63,160 bases of DNA, from NCBI GenBank assembly GCA_905214795.1, contig CAJMNM010000017.1:1-63160 (forward strand), written 5' to 3'. Shown here piece by piece: positions 8,092 through 15,628 of the stretch; the first letter of the stretch is position 1, and each line of letters begins with the position of its first letter. Source of the DNA: an uncultured bacterium (GTDB taxonomy: Bacteria > Bacteroidota > Bacteroidia > Bacteroidales > Bacteroidaceae). Below the pieces are notes generated by a model that was given only the letters and a program-made list of their open reading frames with translations, did no database searches and had not been told where the DNA came from. The translations under genes and the position numbers were made by a program.

Positions 8092-10635
8092 TTAATCGGT
8101 GATACTTATGAGTTTGCTGTATTGTGCGTCTTTAAGTTTATAACAGATAATATAAATACCTTGTTTCAGCGGTATATCGGTGGTGGTATCTGTAAGTAAA
8201 CGCTGATAGATGGTGTTCCCGTTTGCTGAATAGATGATTAATTGTCCATTTTGTTCTTCTTTTTGTATGATATGCAAATATCCTGTAGAGGATTTTATTA
8301 TAACAGGAGCAGAATCGGAGTTGTCATTGCCGGTGTGATGTACGGCATCCGGTATCAAATCGTCCGGCAGACGGATAAACTGCCACTGGCGGTGAAAGGC
8401 TGCGGGGCTGTCACCATATTCCCACAGGCCGACACGGGTTCCGTCTGTAATTTTATTGCCTTCCAGGTCGAAGACCTTACTTTCGTCTTCGGTCATGATT
8501 TTGTAGAACACGTCGTCAATAGGTTCTATGCGGAATTGCTGATTGGCACCAGACTCAGTTTTGCTGGTCAGGTAGTATGTCGGCTGCTGTGAGGTTATAA
8601 TCTCATTGTTTTCGTTGCTCAATGTGTATAAACCGTTTGTTTCGGTCAGTATCCATTGTTGTGAGGCAAGGTTTTTGTTGCTGGAGATGGTTACATTACC
8701 GTTTTCAGCCTGTAATGCCATATTGCCGGCTGCACGTGGTACAATAACATATGGTTTTCCTGTTTCCAATTCGGGAGAGGAAGGTTCTGCGGCAGTAACC
8801 GGTATGATGAATGTGGCAATGCTAAGGCCTGGAAGCGTATAACTCAGCAGGCCATTGTCGAGCGTATAGTCATTGTAGGGCGCCAGATCCTGTTCCTGTG
8901 TGGTCAGCAGACAGGTGATGTCGCTTCCTATGTTTTTATAGAAAGAAAGGTCGGCCTGGTGGCATACCGGCAATGATTCTGTGTTGATGGCAACAATAAC
9001 CAAGGTGTCGCCGGCTGCGTTACGTGCGGCTAGAGTCTGGTCGTTAAGAGAGGTCAGGAAAGTGTAGCCAGCCTTGATGTATTTGCTGAAATGCTGGCGT
9101 ACACTGTAGTTCTTGACTTTCCAATAGTTTTGGGCCTCGAATTCTCCCTGTACAAGACACCATTGGTCGTTTCCTTCTTCAATATATTGCCAGTCTGTCC
9201 ATACTTCCGGCATCATGTAACGGATATCATTCATCAGTTTCTGTGCCAGACTGAGATTGCCTGCCAGTCCGGAACCGCCGGCACCGACTTCACTCATCCA
9301 AAGGGGAATGTTTGAGTCTTTACAGAGCGCACTGAGATTACAGCGGCTGGGCTGGTCTGCGCTGTATGTGTGTACATTCCATTGTCCTACGAGGTCGAGT
9401 ATGCCTGCTTCGCGATAAGCTTCAAAGCCACTGACGGACTGGGCTACACTGGTTTCGTCGGATGCGGCGATGATGGTGTTGAGGCCGGACTCTTTCAATA
9501 TGGGGGCGAGTACCTTGAGAAATGCGATTTGTGAACTGTAGTCGAAATGGCAGCCTTCCTGTCCGCCGTTTGCTCCCCAATAACTGGTCATCGGTTCGTT
9601 GAACGGCTCGAGGGTTCGGAACTCAATACCGTATTCGTCTTTATAATGTTTGCAGACATCTACCAGATAATGGGCGAACTCTTCGTAATATTCGGGTTTG
9701 AGGTTGTCTTTACCGGCATCAGTATTACCGGCACAGCAACCGCTGTAAGTCATGTAATAGGGACATGAATTGCTGAAAGCCTCAAAGACGGCATCGGGAC
9801 GTTTTTCTTTTATCTTCAGCATGATTTTACGTTGTGCCGCGTCGCGGCTCCAGATGTAATCACCTTCGGATGAATCTTTGAATCCTTCCATTTCTGCACG
9901 CAGGCCTTTACCAGATCCCATGTGATGCGGAGTGCAGTTTCTGTTCTGCGGATCGTCGCCTCCACCGATATTGTAGCGGAAGAAACTGAAGTTAAGTCCG
10001 TCCGGACTGACCAGCCAGTCTACAATCTCGTCAATCTTCTCGTCGCTCCATTTGCCGCACATGTTGGCCCACCAGCATAATGATACTCCCCATCCTTTGA
10101 ACAACTGCCGGGTTGCTTCGGGATTGATGATGTAGGTTAAGGTGTCGGTTGGCGGTACGGCATAGGCATCGGTCGTGAGATACCAGTAGTGTCTGCTGTC
10201 TGTACCGCTCTTATCGGAATAGACATAAGCTCCCGGAACGATATCGTCAACACCCAGATATTTATTATTAGCCTTACATTTTATCCGGATGAAATTATGA
10301 TTAACAGGTTCTATCGTGTATTTGGCGTTATCGCTGCCGTTGTCAGTAGTAAAATAGGTATTCCATTGTCCTGATAAAGTGAGGCAGTAAGTGCCGTCGG
10401 CTGTGGTGATGGTGTACCAGCCGTCATTATCGGGCACGAAGCGTAACGTTTGTCCCTCAGATTTTTCCGGTGATTCCAGTATAGCTCTGTTTTCTGTTCC
10501 TTTAATCAAAATGTTGTTACTGGAATGTTTCAGATAGCTAATAGAAGGAATTTCGATGTTTTGTGCAACACTTATTGTATGGTAGGCAAGGTTGCATATC
10601 AGAAGAATACACAATTTTAAAAAGTTACTTTTCAT
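8092..10635 (-). CDS. Secreted GH30 glycoside hydrolase (endo-beta-1,6-galactanase-like) with ricin-type modules
   Basis: 847 residues. The region around GWGVSLCWWANMCG and the YNIGGG strand are typical of GH30 enzymes of the endo-beta-1,6-galactanase type, which cut beta-1,6-galactan side chains of arabinogalactan. Acid/base E347 lies in PFNEP and nucleophile E449 in MSEVG. Layout: signal peptide (1-25), beta-trefoil-like segment (about 30-145), GH30 barrel and beta side domain (about 150-600), ricin-B-like module (about 625-760), C-terminal sorting-like domain (about 775-847, LIIYSANG ... KQGIYII). I chose the ATG at 10635 (MKSNFLKLC) because a longer frame to 10671 would overlap the -7 box at 10669-10676 and would spoil the signal peptide. 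It is a single-gene unit with its own terminator. beta-1,6-glucan is an alternative substrate. Confidence 0.85.
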   Translation of the reverse strand: MKSNFLKLCILLICNLAYHTISVAQNIEIPSISYLKHSSNNILIKGTENRAILESPEKSEGQTLRFVPDNDGWYTITTADGTYCLTLSGQWNTYFTTDNGSDNAKYTIEPVNHNFIRIKCKANNKYLGVDDIVPGAYVYSDKSGTDSRHYWYLTTDAYAVPPTDTLTYIINPEATRQLFKGWGVSLCWWANMCGKWSDEKIDEIVDWLVSPDGLNFSFFRYNIGGGDDPQNRNCTPHHMGSGKGLRAEMEGFKDSSEGDYIWSRDAAQRKIMLKIKEKRPDAVFEAFSNSCPYYMTYSGCCAGNTDAGKDNLKPEYYEEFAHYLVDVCKHYKDEYGIEFRTLEPFNEPMTSYWGANGGQEGCHFDYSSQIAFLKVLAPILKESGLNTIIAASDETSVAQSVSGFEAYREAGILDLVGQWNVHTYSADQPSRCNLSALCKDSNIPLWMSEVGAGGSGLAGNLSLAQKLMNDIRYMMPEVWTDWQYIEEGNDQWCLVQGEFEAQNYWKVKNYSVRQHFSKYIKAGYTFLTSLNDQTLAARNAAGDTLVIVAINTESLPVCHQADLSFYKNIGSDITCLLTTQEQDLAPYNDYTLDNGLLSYTLPGLSIATFIIPVTAAEPSSPELETGKPYVIVPRAAGNMALQAENGNVTISSNKNLASQQWILTETNGLYTLSNENNEIITSQQPTYYLTSKTESGANQQFRIEPIDDVFYKIMTEDESKVFDLEGNKITDGTRVGLWEYGDSPAAFHRQWQFIRLPDDLIPDAVHHTGNDNSDSAPVIIKSSTGYLHIIQKEEQNGQLIIYSANGNTIYQRLLTDTTTDIPLKQGIYIICYKLKDAQYSKLISITD

Positions 10636-10668
10636 GCTTTTCGACTGGTTAATAAATTGAATGATAGA

Positions 10669-10676
10669 CAAAAATA
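10669..10676 (-). promoter_or_regulatory. -7 promoter box of the GH30 gene
   Basis: TATTTTTG on the minus strand (TAnnTTTG), with CTTG 20 bp further upstream (10697-10700) as a near match to the TTTG -33 box. It lies 33 bp before the ATG at 10635 and decides that start. Confidence 0.55.
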
Positions 10677-10777
10677 CAATCTTTTTATCTGAACGGCAAG
10701 TGTTGTTAATGATATTTGTCCGTTTTCAGAACGCTTCATTAATATCCATATTATTTCTTTTACGGAAAATAAAATAC

Positions 10778-10785
10778 TATATTTG
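10778..10785 (+). promoter_or_regulatory. -7 promoter box of the thiol peroxidase gene
   Basis: TATATTTG, a perfect TAnnTTTG element, about 100 bp before the ATG at 10886. It implies a leader of about 97 nt. No clear -33 box. Confidence 0.5.
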
Positions 10786-10885
10786 GCCGTGACTCTTATC
10801 AGTTTGATTGGAGCGTTTGCCCAATTAATTCTGGCAAATATGTGAGTGGAACTTTTATTGTTTTATTTGTAGTAAAAGATGTAGT

Positions 10886-11479
10886 ATGAGTACAAGTAAA
10901 TTGATTCTTTTTATAGGTATAATCTTGATGAGTTTTACCTCGGTTACCGCTACGGCGAAAAATGATGATGGTAAGAATGGTGAGAAAGTAATCTGTCGGG
11001 GCTTTGAAGCACATACTTCCGGTCCTATGGTAAAGGTGGGACAGTCAGCTCCTGATTTTAAGGCTGTCAATGCAGATTTAAAAGAAGTATGTCTGTCAGA
11101 TTTTAAAGGAAAGCGTGTGATATTGAATGTATTTCCCAGTCTAGATACGCCCACTTGTGGATTATCGGTCCGGCAGTTTAATACAAAGGCTTCGGAACTT
11201 GATAATGTGGTTGTATTATGCTTGTCAATGGATCTTCCTTTTGCGCAGTCGCGGTTTTGTACTACGGAAGGATTACATAATGTTGTACCCCTGTCTGTTT
11301 TTCGTAGCCAAGACTTTATGAAGGGGTATGGACTACGATTGGCGGACGGTCCGTTGGAGGGGTTGATGGCGCGTGCCGTGATAGTAGTTGATGAAAATGG
11401 AAAAGTAGTTTACACCCAGTTGGTTGATGAAATATCGAAAGAACCCGATTATGACGCGGCATTAAATGCGGTAGAATAA
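10886..11479 (+). CDS. tpx: Thiol peroxidase Tpx with an N-terminal export signal
   Basis: Thioredoxin-dependent atypical 2-Cys peroxiredoxin that reduces hydrogen peroxide and organic peroxides. Peroxidatic C91 lies in DTPTCGLSVR and resolving C125 in RFCTTEGL, the usual Tpx pair. Family members are about 165-170 residues and cytosolic; this one has 197. The extra 30 residues begin with a hydrophobic stretch (LILFIGIILMSFTSV) ending in TATA, which looks like a signal peptide, so the enzyme may work in the periplasm or be membrane-anchored. The Tpx core begins near residue 35. No ATG lies close to the usual start of the core, so the extension looks real. It is alone, divergent from the GH30 gene, with about 100 nt of leader. 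Confidence 0.9.
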   Translation: MSTSKLILFIGIILMSFTSVTATAKNDDGKNGEKVICRGFEAHTSGPMVKVGQSAPDFKAVNADLKEVCLSDFKGKRVILNVFPSLDTPTCGLSVRQFNTKASELDNVVVLCLSMDLPFAQSRFCTTEGLHNVVPLSVFRSQDFMKGYGLRLADGPLEGLMARAVIVVDENGKVVYTQLVDEISKEPDYDAALNAVE

Positions 11480-11615
11480 AGGTTTCGGCTCTGTTTGTCT
11501 GTAAACCGGGCGATGGAAAAAGTCTGGCCGGATAATTTTTTCACGATTATTTTTCATTGGGATTAATACAGGTTTACACGAGTAGAAACGATAATCTCTT
11601 TTTACCTATATTTAA

Positions 11616-11629
11616 GTGATTTTAATCAC
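11616..11629. promoter_or_regulatory. CRP/FNR-like palindrome upstream of manC
   Basis: GTGA-N6-TCAC, an exact match to the core half-sites of CRP/FNR-family operators. It lies about 30 bp upstream of the -7 box of manC, near -48 from the expected transcript start, a usual place for an activator. Confidence 0.45.
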
Positions 11630-11659
11630 GCCTTTATTGAGATTGTAACCAAAAAGGGT

Positions 11660-11667
11660 TATCTTAG
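11660..11667 (+). promoter_or_regulatory. -7 promoter box of manC
   Basis: TATCTTAG matches TAnnTTTG in 5 of 6 fixed bases. ATTG at 11636-11639 is a near match to the -33 box with a 20-bp spacer. The ATG follows 25 bp later. Confidence 0.45.
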
Positions 11668-11691
11668 CGCTGAATTATAAAACAATAGTTT

Positions 11692-12777
11692 ATGGAGAAC
11701 CAAGATTTGAATTATTGTGTAATATTAGCCGGAGGTATAGGTAGTCGTCTGTGGCCGGTAAGCCGTAAAGAAAAACCGAAGCAGTTTCTCGATTGGTTCG
11801 GGGTGGGGCGAACACTGTTGCAGCAAACCTATGACCGTTTCCGTAAAATTATAGATCCCAGTCATATCTTTATTGTAACAAATGAGCATTACGCCGAGCT
11901 CGTGAAAGAGCAATTGCCGGAGGCACATGCTGACAGAATTCTGAAAGAGCCAATCAGACGTAATACGCTTCCAAGTGTAGCCTGGGCTACAGCCTGTATA
12001 GAGCGTCTTTGTCCGGAGGCACGTGTAATTGTTTCTCCGGCAGATCAGCTGATTTTGCAAGAGAGCAGTTTTGAGTCGGATGTGTTGAAGGGGCTTGATT
12101 TTGTAGGTAAGATGAATTGTCTGCTGACCATGGGAGTGAAACCGACCCGTCCGGATGTTGGCTATGGTTATATTCAGGTGCAGGAAGAAGTGATTGACGG
12201 TGTCTTTTCGAAAGTAAAATCCTTTACCGAAAAACCGGCGTTGGAATTTGCCAAGGTCTTCATGGAAAGTGGGGAGTTTTATTGGAATACCGGATTGTTC
12301 CTGTATAGTGTAGGAGCAATGATGAAATCAATCTATGATCTTGTGCCCGACTATCGTGATAGTCTGACAGAAGCCATGGACCAGCTTGATACTGATTTAA
12401 TCAGAAGGGTGCCTGCGCATTTTGACACCCTGCCAAATTTGTCTTTGGATTATGGTATATTGGAGAAAAGCGGGAATGTTTATGTGCAGTTCTGTGATTT
12501 CGGATGGGCTGATCTGGGCTCATGGTATTCATTGCATAATGATACCCAGCATGATACGAAAGACAATGTTTTGCTTAATACCAAAGCGTTGCTTTACAAC
12601 AGTGAGGGTAATGTAATTTGTTTACCTAAAGGGCACATAGCTGTTATAGACGGGCTTAAAGGCTTTGTTGTGGCAGAAAAGGACAATATACTGATGATTT
12701 GTCCAAAGGATGACAATGCGGCTTTGCGACGTATGATGACAGACGCTCAGATGGAACTTGGTGAGGAATTTATCTGA
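11692..12777 (+). CDS. manC: Mannose-1-phosphate guanylyltransferase
   Basis: 361 residues. Makes GDP-mannose from mannose-1-phosphate and GTP, feeding GDP-mannose and GDP-fucose into capsule, LPS and protein glycans. The N-terminus has the nucleotidyltransferase signature AGGIGSRLWPVSR followed by KPKQFL. Other conserved segments are SPADQLI, GYGYIQ, EKP and the NTGLFLY strand. The protein is the short form (about 360 residues) that lacks the C-terminal phosphomannose isomerase domain of AlgA/ManC fusions. It is a single-gene unit, preceded by a CRP/FNR-like palindrome and followed 20 bp later by a strong terminator. Confidence 0.93.
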   Translation: MENQDLNYCVILAGGIGSRLWPVSRKEKPKQFLDWFGVGRTLLQQTYDRFRKIIDPSHIFIVTNEHYAELVKEQLPEAHADRILKEPIRRNTLPSVAWATACIERLCPEARVIVSPADQLILQESSFESDVLKGLDFVGKMNCLLTMGVKPTRPDVGYGYIQVQEEVIDGVFSKVKSFTEKPALEFAKVFMESGEFYWNTGLFLYSVGAMMKSIYDLVPDYRDSLTEAMDQLDTDLIRRVPAHFDTLPNLSLDYGILEKSGNVYVQFCDFGWADLGSWYSLHNDTQHDTKDNVLLNTKALLYNSEGNVICLPKGHIAVIDGLKGFVVAEKDNILMICPKDDNAALRRMMTDAQMELGEEFI

Positions 12778-12796
12778 TGTTCCAAGAATAGAAAGA

Positions 12797-12840
12797 CATG
12801 CGCCCGTATAGACCTCTTGCTATACGGGCGCATGCTTTTA
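12797..12840 (+). terminator. Strong intrinsic terminator after manC
   Basis: A perfect 15-bp G+C-rich stem (12797-12811 with 12820-12834), 8-nt loop, then CTTTTATTTT. The HIT gene ends on the other strand at 12871, and the reverse-strand tail is also fairly T-rich, so it may serve both genes. Confidence 0.85.
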
Positions 12841-12870
12841 TTTTGCGTCTAAGGAAATGTTTTTATATCC

Positions 12871-13272
12871 TTATTCTTCGCTGAAGTTTTCACGAATAGA
12901 ACGTGCTATTTCCTGAAACTCTTCGTCGGTGAATTTTAGTTTGGGATTACTGAAGAGCATATCCTTTTCGCTTTGCATCGGGATAAGGTGGATGTGCGCA
13001 TGAGGCACCTCTAGTCCTAAAACTGCCTGTCCGACCTTAATGCATGGAAATGCTTTTTTTATGGCGATGGCTACATGTTTGGCAAAAACCTGCATAGCAG
13101 CAAGTTCATCGTCGTTTAAATCGAAAATGTAGTCAACTTCCCGTTTGGGGATAACCAAGGTATGTCCTTTTACCAAAGGATTAATATCGAGAAAAGCGTA
13201 AAAATCTTTGTTTTCCGCACATTTATAGCTTGGAATTTCTCCTTGTGCTATTTTACTGAATATTGTAGCCAT
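12871..13272 (-). CDS. HIT family (histidine triad) nucleotide hydrolase
   Basis: 133 residues, cytosolic. HinT-type proteins cleave purine nucleoside phosphoramidates; the true substrate in Bacteroidota is not known. The histidine triad H91-A-H93-I-H95 is intact, preceded by GHTLVIPKR. The gene starts 6 bp after greA stops and almost certainly shares its transcript and leader control. Confidence 0.92.
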   Translation of the reverse strand: MATIFSKIAQGEIPSYKCAENKDFYAFLDINPLVKGHTLVIPKREVDYIFDLNDDELAAMQVFAKHVAIAIKKAFPCIKVGQAVLGLEVPHAHIHLIPMQSEKDMLFSNPKLKFTDEEFQEIARSIRENFSEE

Positions 13273-13278
13273 GGCTGT

Positions 13279-13746
13279 TTATTCAAAAGAGATGTTTGTA
13301 ATTTCCAGTTGAATGATTCCCTGTGGAATTTTGATTTCCGCAATATCACCTACCTTCTTGCCTAAAAGTCCTTGTGCAATCGGTGTCTGGACAGAGATTT
13401 TGCCTTCGCGCAGATTAGCCTCTGTTTCGGACACAATGGTATAAGTCATTTTCATACCATTTTTTACGTTTTTCATTTCTACTTTTGAAAGAATCTGTAC
13501 GGTATCAGCTTTCAATTTTGTTGTATCAATGATTTTAGCTTCACTGATGACAGCCTTCAGCTGGTTTATTTTCATTTCCAGCATGGCCTGATGCTCTTTT
13601 GCAGCATCATACTCAGAGTTCTCACTCAAGTCACCTTTATCACGTGCTTCAGCAATAGCGGCAGAAGCTGCCGGACGTTGTATGGTTTCCATTTCTTTCA
13701 GTTGGGCTACAAGCTTGTCGTACCCTTCTTGTGACATATATGCCAT
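13279..13746 (-). CDS. greA: Transcription elongation factor GreA
   Basis: 155 residues, the usual length. GreA enters the secondary channel of RNA polymerase and stimulates transcript cleavage in backtracked complexes. The N-terminal coiled coil (about 1-75) contains the tip motif DLSENSEYDAAK with the acidic residues needed for cleavage. The C-terminal FKBP-like domain (about 80-155) follows. The start ATG at 13746 has a strong Shine-Dalgarno sequence, rare in this phylum. A 120-nt leader holds a promoter, a terminator-like hairpin and that ribosome site. First gene of a greA-HIT unit. Confidence 0.95.
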   Translation of the reverse strand: MAYMSQEGYDKLVAQLKEMETIQRPAASAAIAEARDKGDLSENSEYDAAKEHQAMLEMKINQLKAVISEAKIIDTTKLKADTVQILSKVEMKNVKNGMKMTYTIVSETEANLREGKISVQTPIAQGLLGKKVGDIAEIKIPQGIIQLEITNISFE

Positions 13747-13750
13747 AATT

Positions 13751-13760
13751 TTACCTCCTA
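13751..13760 (-). promoter_or_regulatory. Unusually strong ribosome binding site of greA
   Basis: TAGGAGGTAA on the minus strand, with AGGAGG ending 7 nt before the ATG. Nearly all other genes here lack such a site, so it stands out as a deliberate translation signal. Confidence 0.8.
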
Positions 13761-13801
13761 TATTTTTATTATTATTAATGCAACTTAAGGTTAATGTTAA
13801 A

Positions 13802-13837
13802 GATAAAACAAAAGAATTCCGGCTAATACAGCCGGAA
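13802..13837 (-). terminator. Terminator-like hairpin inside the greA leader (candidate attenuator)
   Basis: On the minus strand, TTCCGGCT (13837-13830) pairs perfectly with AGCCGGAA (13824-13817) around a 5-nt loop, followed at once by TTCTTTTGTTTTATC. It lies between the greA promoter and its ribosome site, so stopping here would give a small RNA of about 60 nt and no greA mRNA. Confidence 0.65.
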
Positions 13838-13869
13838 CCCTTTCTTCCTATTCTTTAATATCTCTGTTG

Positions 13870-13900
13870 CAAAGATAAGCTTTAATTTCTTATCGGCAAA
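13870..13900 (-). promoter_or_regulatory. Full promoter of greA-HIT
   Basis: On the minus strand, TTTG (13900-13897), a 19-bp spacer and TATCTTTG (13877-13870): a perfect match to the Bacteroidota primary sigma consensus. The transcript should begin near 13866. Confidence 0.85.
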
Positions 13901-14079
13901 AGTTTTTTCTTTTTTTTGCTTTTTAGGCTTTTATGAGTGCTGATATTTTATCAATATGCAGATACGCGAATCTTATTAGAATTAATATAATAAACTAAAA
14001 ATTAATTAAATAATGACATGTCAGAGTTTCCTTTTATAAGATAAATCTCAGACATTCTGTTGACTTGAATTTGTATAAA
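13901..14079. other. Gene-free A+T-rich stretch between greA promoter and the thioredoxin-like gene
   Basis: No gene, clear promoter or convincing terminator is seen. A weak interrupted inverted repeat (TGTC.GAG / CTC.GACA, about 14020-14056) might form the 3' end of the gene that stops at 14080. Confidence 0.4.
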
Positions 14080-15237
14080 TCAAAGCAGATTATCGATTGC
14101 TTTTCTCGTATCGGGTATGTTTTCTGAACGTGCTATCACATTACCATCACGGTCTATGAGAAAGTAGGTTGGCAGTGTTTTTACCTGATAAAGATTAATG
14201 TAACTGGAGGCTGTGCCATCTTTCTCAAATACACAAATCCAAGGCAGATTTTCTGAAACTGTTTTCCAATAATGTTCTTCGGGATCGAGTGAAACCTGGT
14301 AAATTTCAAATCCTTTTGAGGCATAATCATTATATAGAGTACGTAGCTCTAAGATTCGCTCCTGTGATTTCGGAATGGAATAGGCGGTAAAATCGAGCAT
14401 GACAACTTTTCCTTTCAGGCCGGATAATGTTTTGATTTTGCCGTTGATGTTTGGCAGTGCAATGTCAATCAGTCCTGTTTCGCTGACTTCTACATTGGGT
14501 AAATCACTGAGGTTGATTTCCTGCCTTTTAGGACGTTTTGTATTTTGCATTCCGCGTAAGGTTATGTTTTCCAGATTTTTTGCTCTTACAGTTCCGCTGT
14601 AATGTTCGTTCCATCCTGTGGCTACAGCACCGAGAAATCTGACATCCTCCGCATTGTTGACCGGATCGAATACCAGCATATGTCCGATGGCTTGAAAAAT
14701 GGCGAAGTAAGCATGAGCAGACCATGGTTCCTGTATGATATAATTGTTTTTCAGGTCATTTTTATATTCTTCTATAGCTTCGTTGATGAGACGATTCTGA
14801 GTACCGGTTGTAAGTTGTTTGTTTTGGGCAATATTGTTGATTTTATTTTGTACAGCAATTTGTTTGCGGCTGATTTCACGGATAACGAGGCATTCTTTGG
14901 AGCCTTCGATTTTATAATCGGTAGACATCGTAGGGAAATCGGCTTCTATTTTAATAGTTTCAGTAGAGTCGATGGCAATATTGATGATCTGGCCATCAAT
15001 ACGCAAACGAAAGAACTCCGGGTTTGTAGGACGGGCGCCGGAAAATTCAAAATCTCCTTCGTCATCGAGCTTGACTGAATCAAGAGCCTGTATACCGTCG
15101 AGTGTCACGGCTTCAAAATAAAGTGTTTTAGAGTCGGCAGAGGTAATGTGACCGTCAATATTAAAATGCTCGCCTTTTTCTTTGCAGGCGGATAAAGTCA
15201 GCATTGTTGTCAGAACAATGAAAAAAAACTTCTTCAT
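14080..15237 (-). CDS. DUF4369/TlpA-type thioredoxin-fold lipoprotein lacking the CxxC cysteines
   Basis: 385 residues. The signal peptide ends in a lipobox with lipid-bearing C18 (LSAC), so it is membrane-anchored. The N-terminal part (about 25-115) is a DUF4369-type beta domain. A helical middle follows (about 120-235), then a thioredoxin/AhpC-TSA-type domain (about 250-385) with VVMLDFTAYS and the conserved cis-proline in KTLPTYFLI. Where active relatives read WCGPC, this protein reads SIPKS: both cysteines are gone. It therefore cannot be a normal thiol oxidoreductase and may be a binding or chaperone-like form. It is a single gene with its own full promoter. Confidence 0.8.
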   Translation of the reverse strand: MKKFFFIVLTTMLTLSACKEKGEHFNIDGHITSADSKTLYFEAVTLDGIQALDSVKLDDEGDFEFSGARPTNPEFFRLRIDGQIINIAIDSTETIKIEADFPTMSTDYKIEGSKECLVIREISRKQIAVQNKINNIAQNKQLTTGTQNRLINEAIEEYKNDLKNNYIIQEPWSAHAYFAIFQAIGHMLVFDPVNNAEDVRFLGAVATGWNEHYSGTVRAKNLENITLRGMQNTKRPKRQEINLSDLPNVEVSETGLIDIALPNINGKIKTLSGLKGKVVMLDFTAYSIPKSQERILELRTLYNDYASKGFEIYQVSLDPEEHYWKTVSENLPWICVFEKDGTASSYINLYQVKTLPTYFLIDRDGNVIARSENIPDTRKAIDNLL

Positions 15238-15276
15238 GTATAAGATTTTTTAGTTTTGATATTGTTTTCCTGACTG

Positions 15277-15308
15277 CAAAGATAGCGAAAGGCGAGAGCA
15301 GAGACAAA
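15277..15308 (-). promoter_or_regulatory. Full promoter of the thioredoxin-fold lipoprotein gene
   Basis: On the minus strand, TTTG (15308-15305), a 20-bp spacer and TATCTTTG (15284-15277). The -33 box lies inside one arm of the palindrome at 15298-15340. Confidence 0.8.
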
Positions 15309-15340
15309 CGAAAAACGCAGTTTTTAACGTTTGTTTCTGC
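15298..15340. repeat. Long palindrome overlapping a promoter -33 box
   Basis: Arms 15298-15310 and 15328-15340 pair over 13 positions (12 Watson-Crick, 1 G-T). After a 2-nt bulge, 15311-15316 pairs with 15320-15325, leaving a 3-nt loop. Neither strand has a T-run directly after it, so it does not look like a terminator. It covers the -33 element of the gene to its left, which fits an operator. Confidence 0.5.
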
Positions 15341-15587
15341 CGAACCGCTTCCTGTTTTATGAAAAGATAGTAATAAAAATGAAAAGAGTAACAGGCTTTG
15401 TTGAGGTTCATGGCAATTTCGCTATGTGAGGATAGACGTTGCCTTTTGATGGCAGACCTGTTGTTTTATATTCTTTCATCTGTTCTGATTTAACAAAAAT
15501 GTTATCATATCATGTCGGTAAAGGCTAAAAAAACAAAGAAACTTTATTTTTTAACTGATAAACACTGCTTTAATCAAGAAATATGTT
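15341..15587. other. Gene-free stretch upstream of pnp
   Basis: No coding sequence is supported here. The open frame that runs in from 15512 is an in-frame extension of pnp that crosses the pnp promoter and is not likely to be translated. Confidence 0.5.
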
Positions 15588-15595
15588 TAAATTTG
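15588..15595 (+). promoter_or_regulatory. -7 promoter box of pnp
   Basis: TAAATTTG, a perfect TAnnTTTG element, 33 bp before the ATG at 15629. No clear -33 box. It supports the downstream start. Confidence 0.55.
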
Positions 15596-15628
15596 CCTGA
15601 TTTATTGAAGAAACATTTTAGAAATCAA

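Noticed and set aside
15512..15628. N-terminal extension of PNPase by 39 residues
   Set aside because: Crosses a TAnnTTTG promoter box and has no counterpart in the family; the ATG at 15629 gives the normal start.
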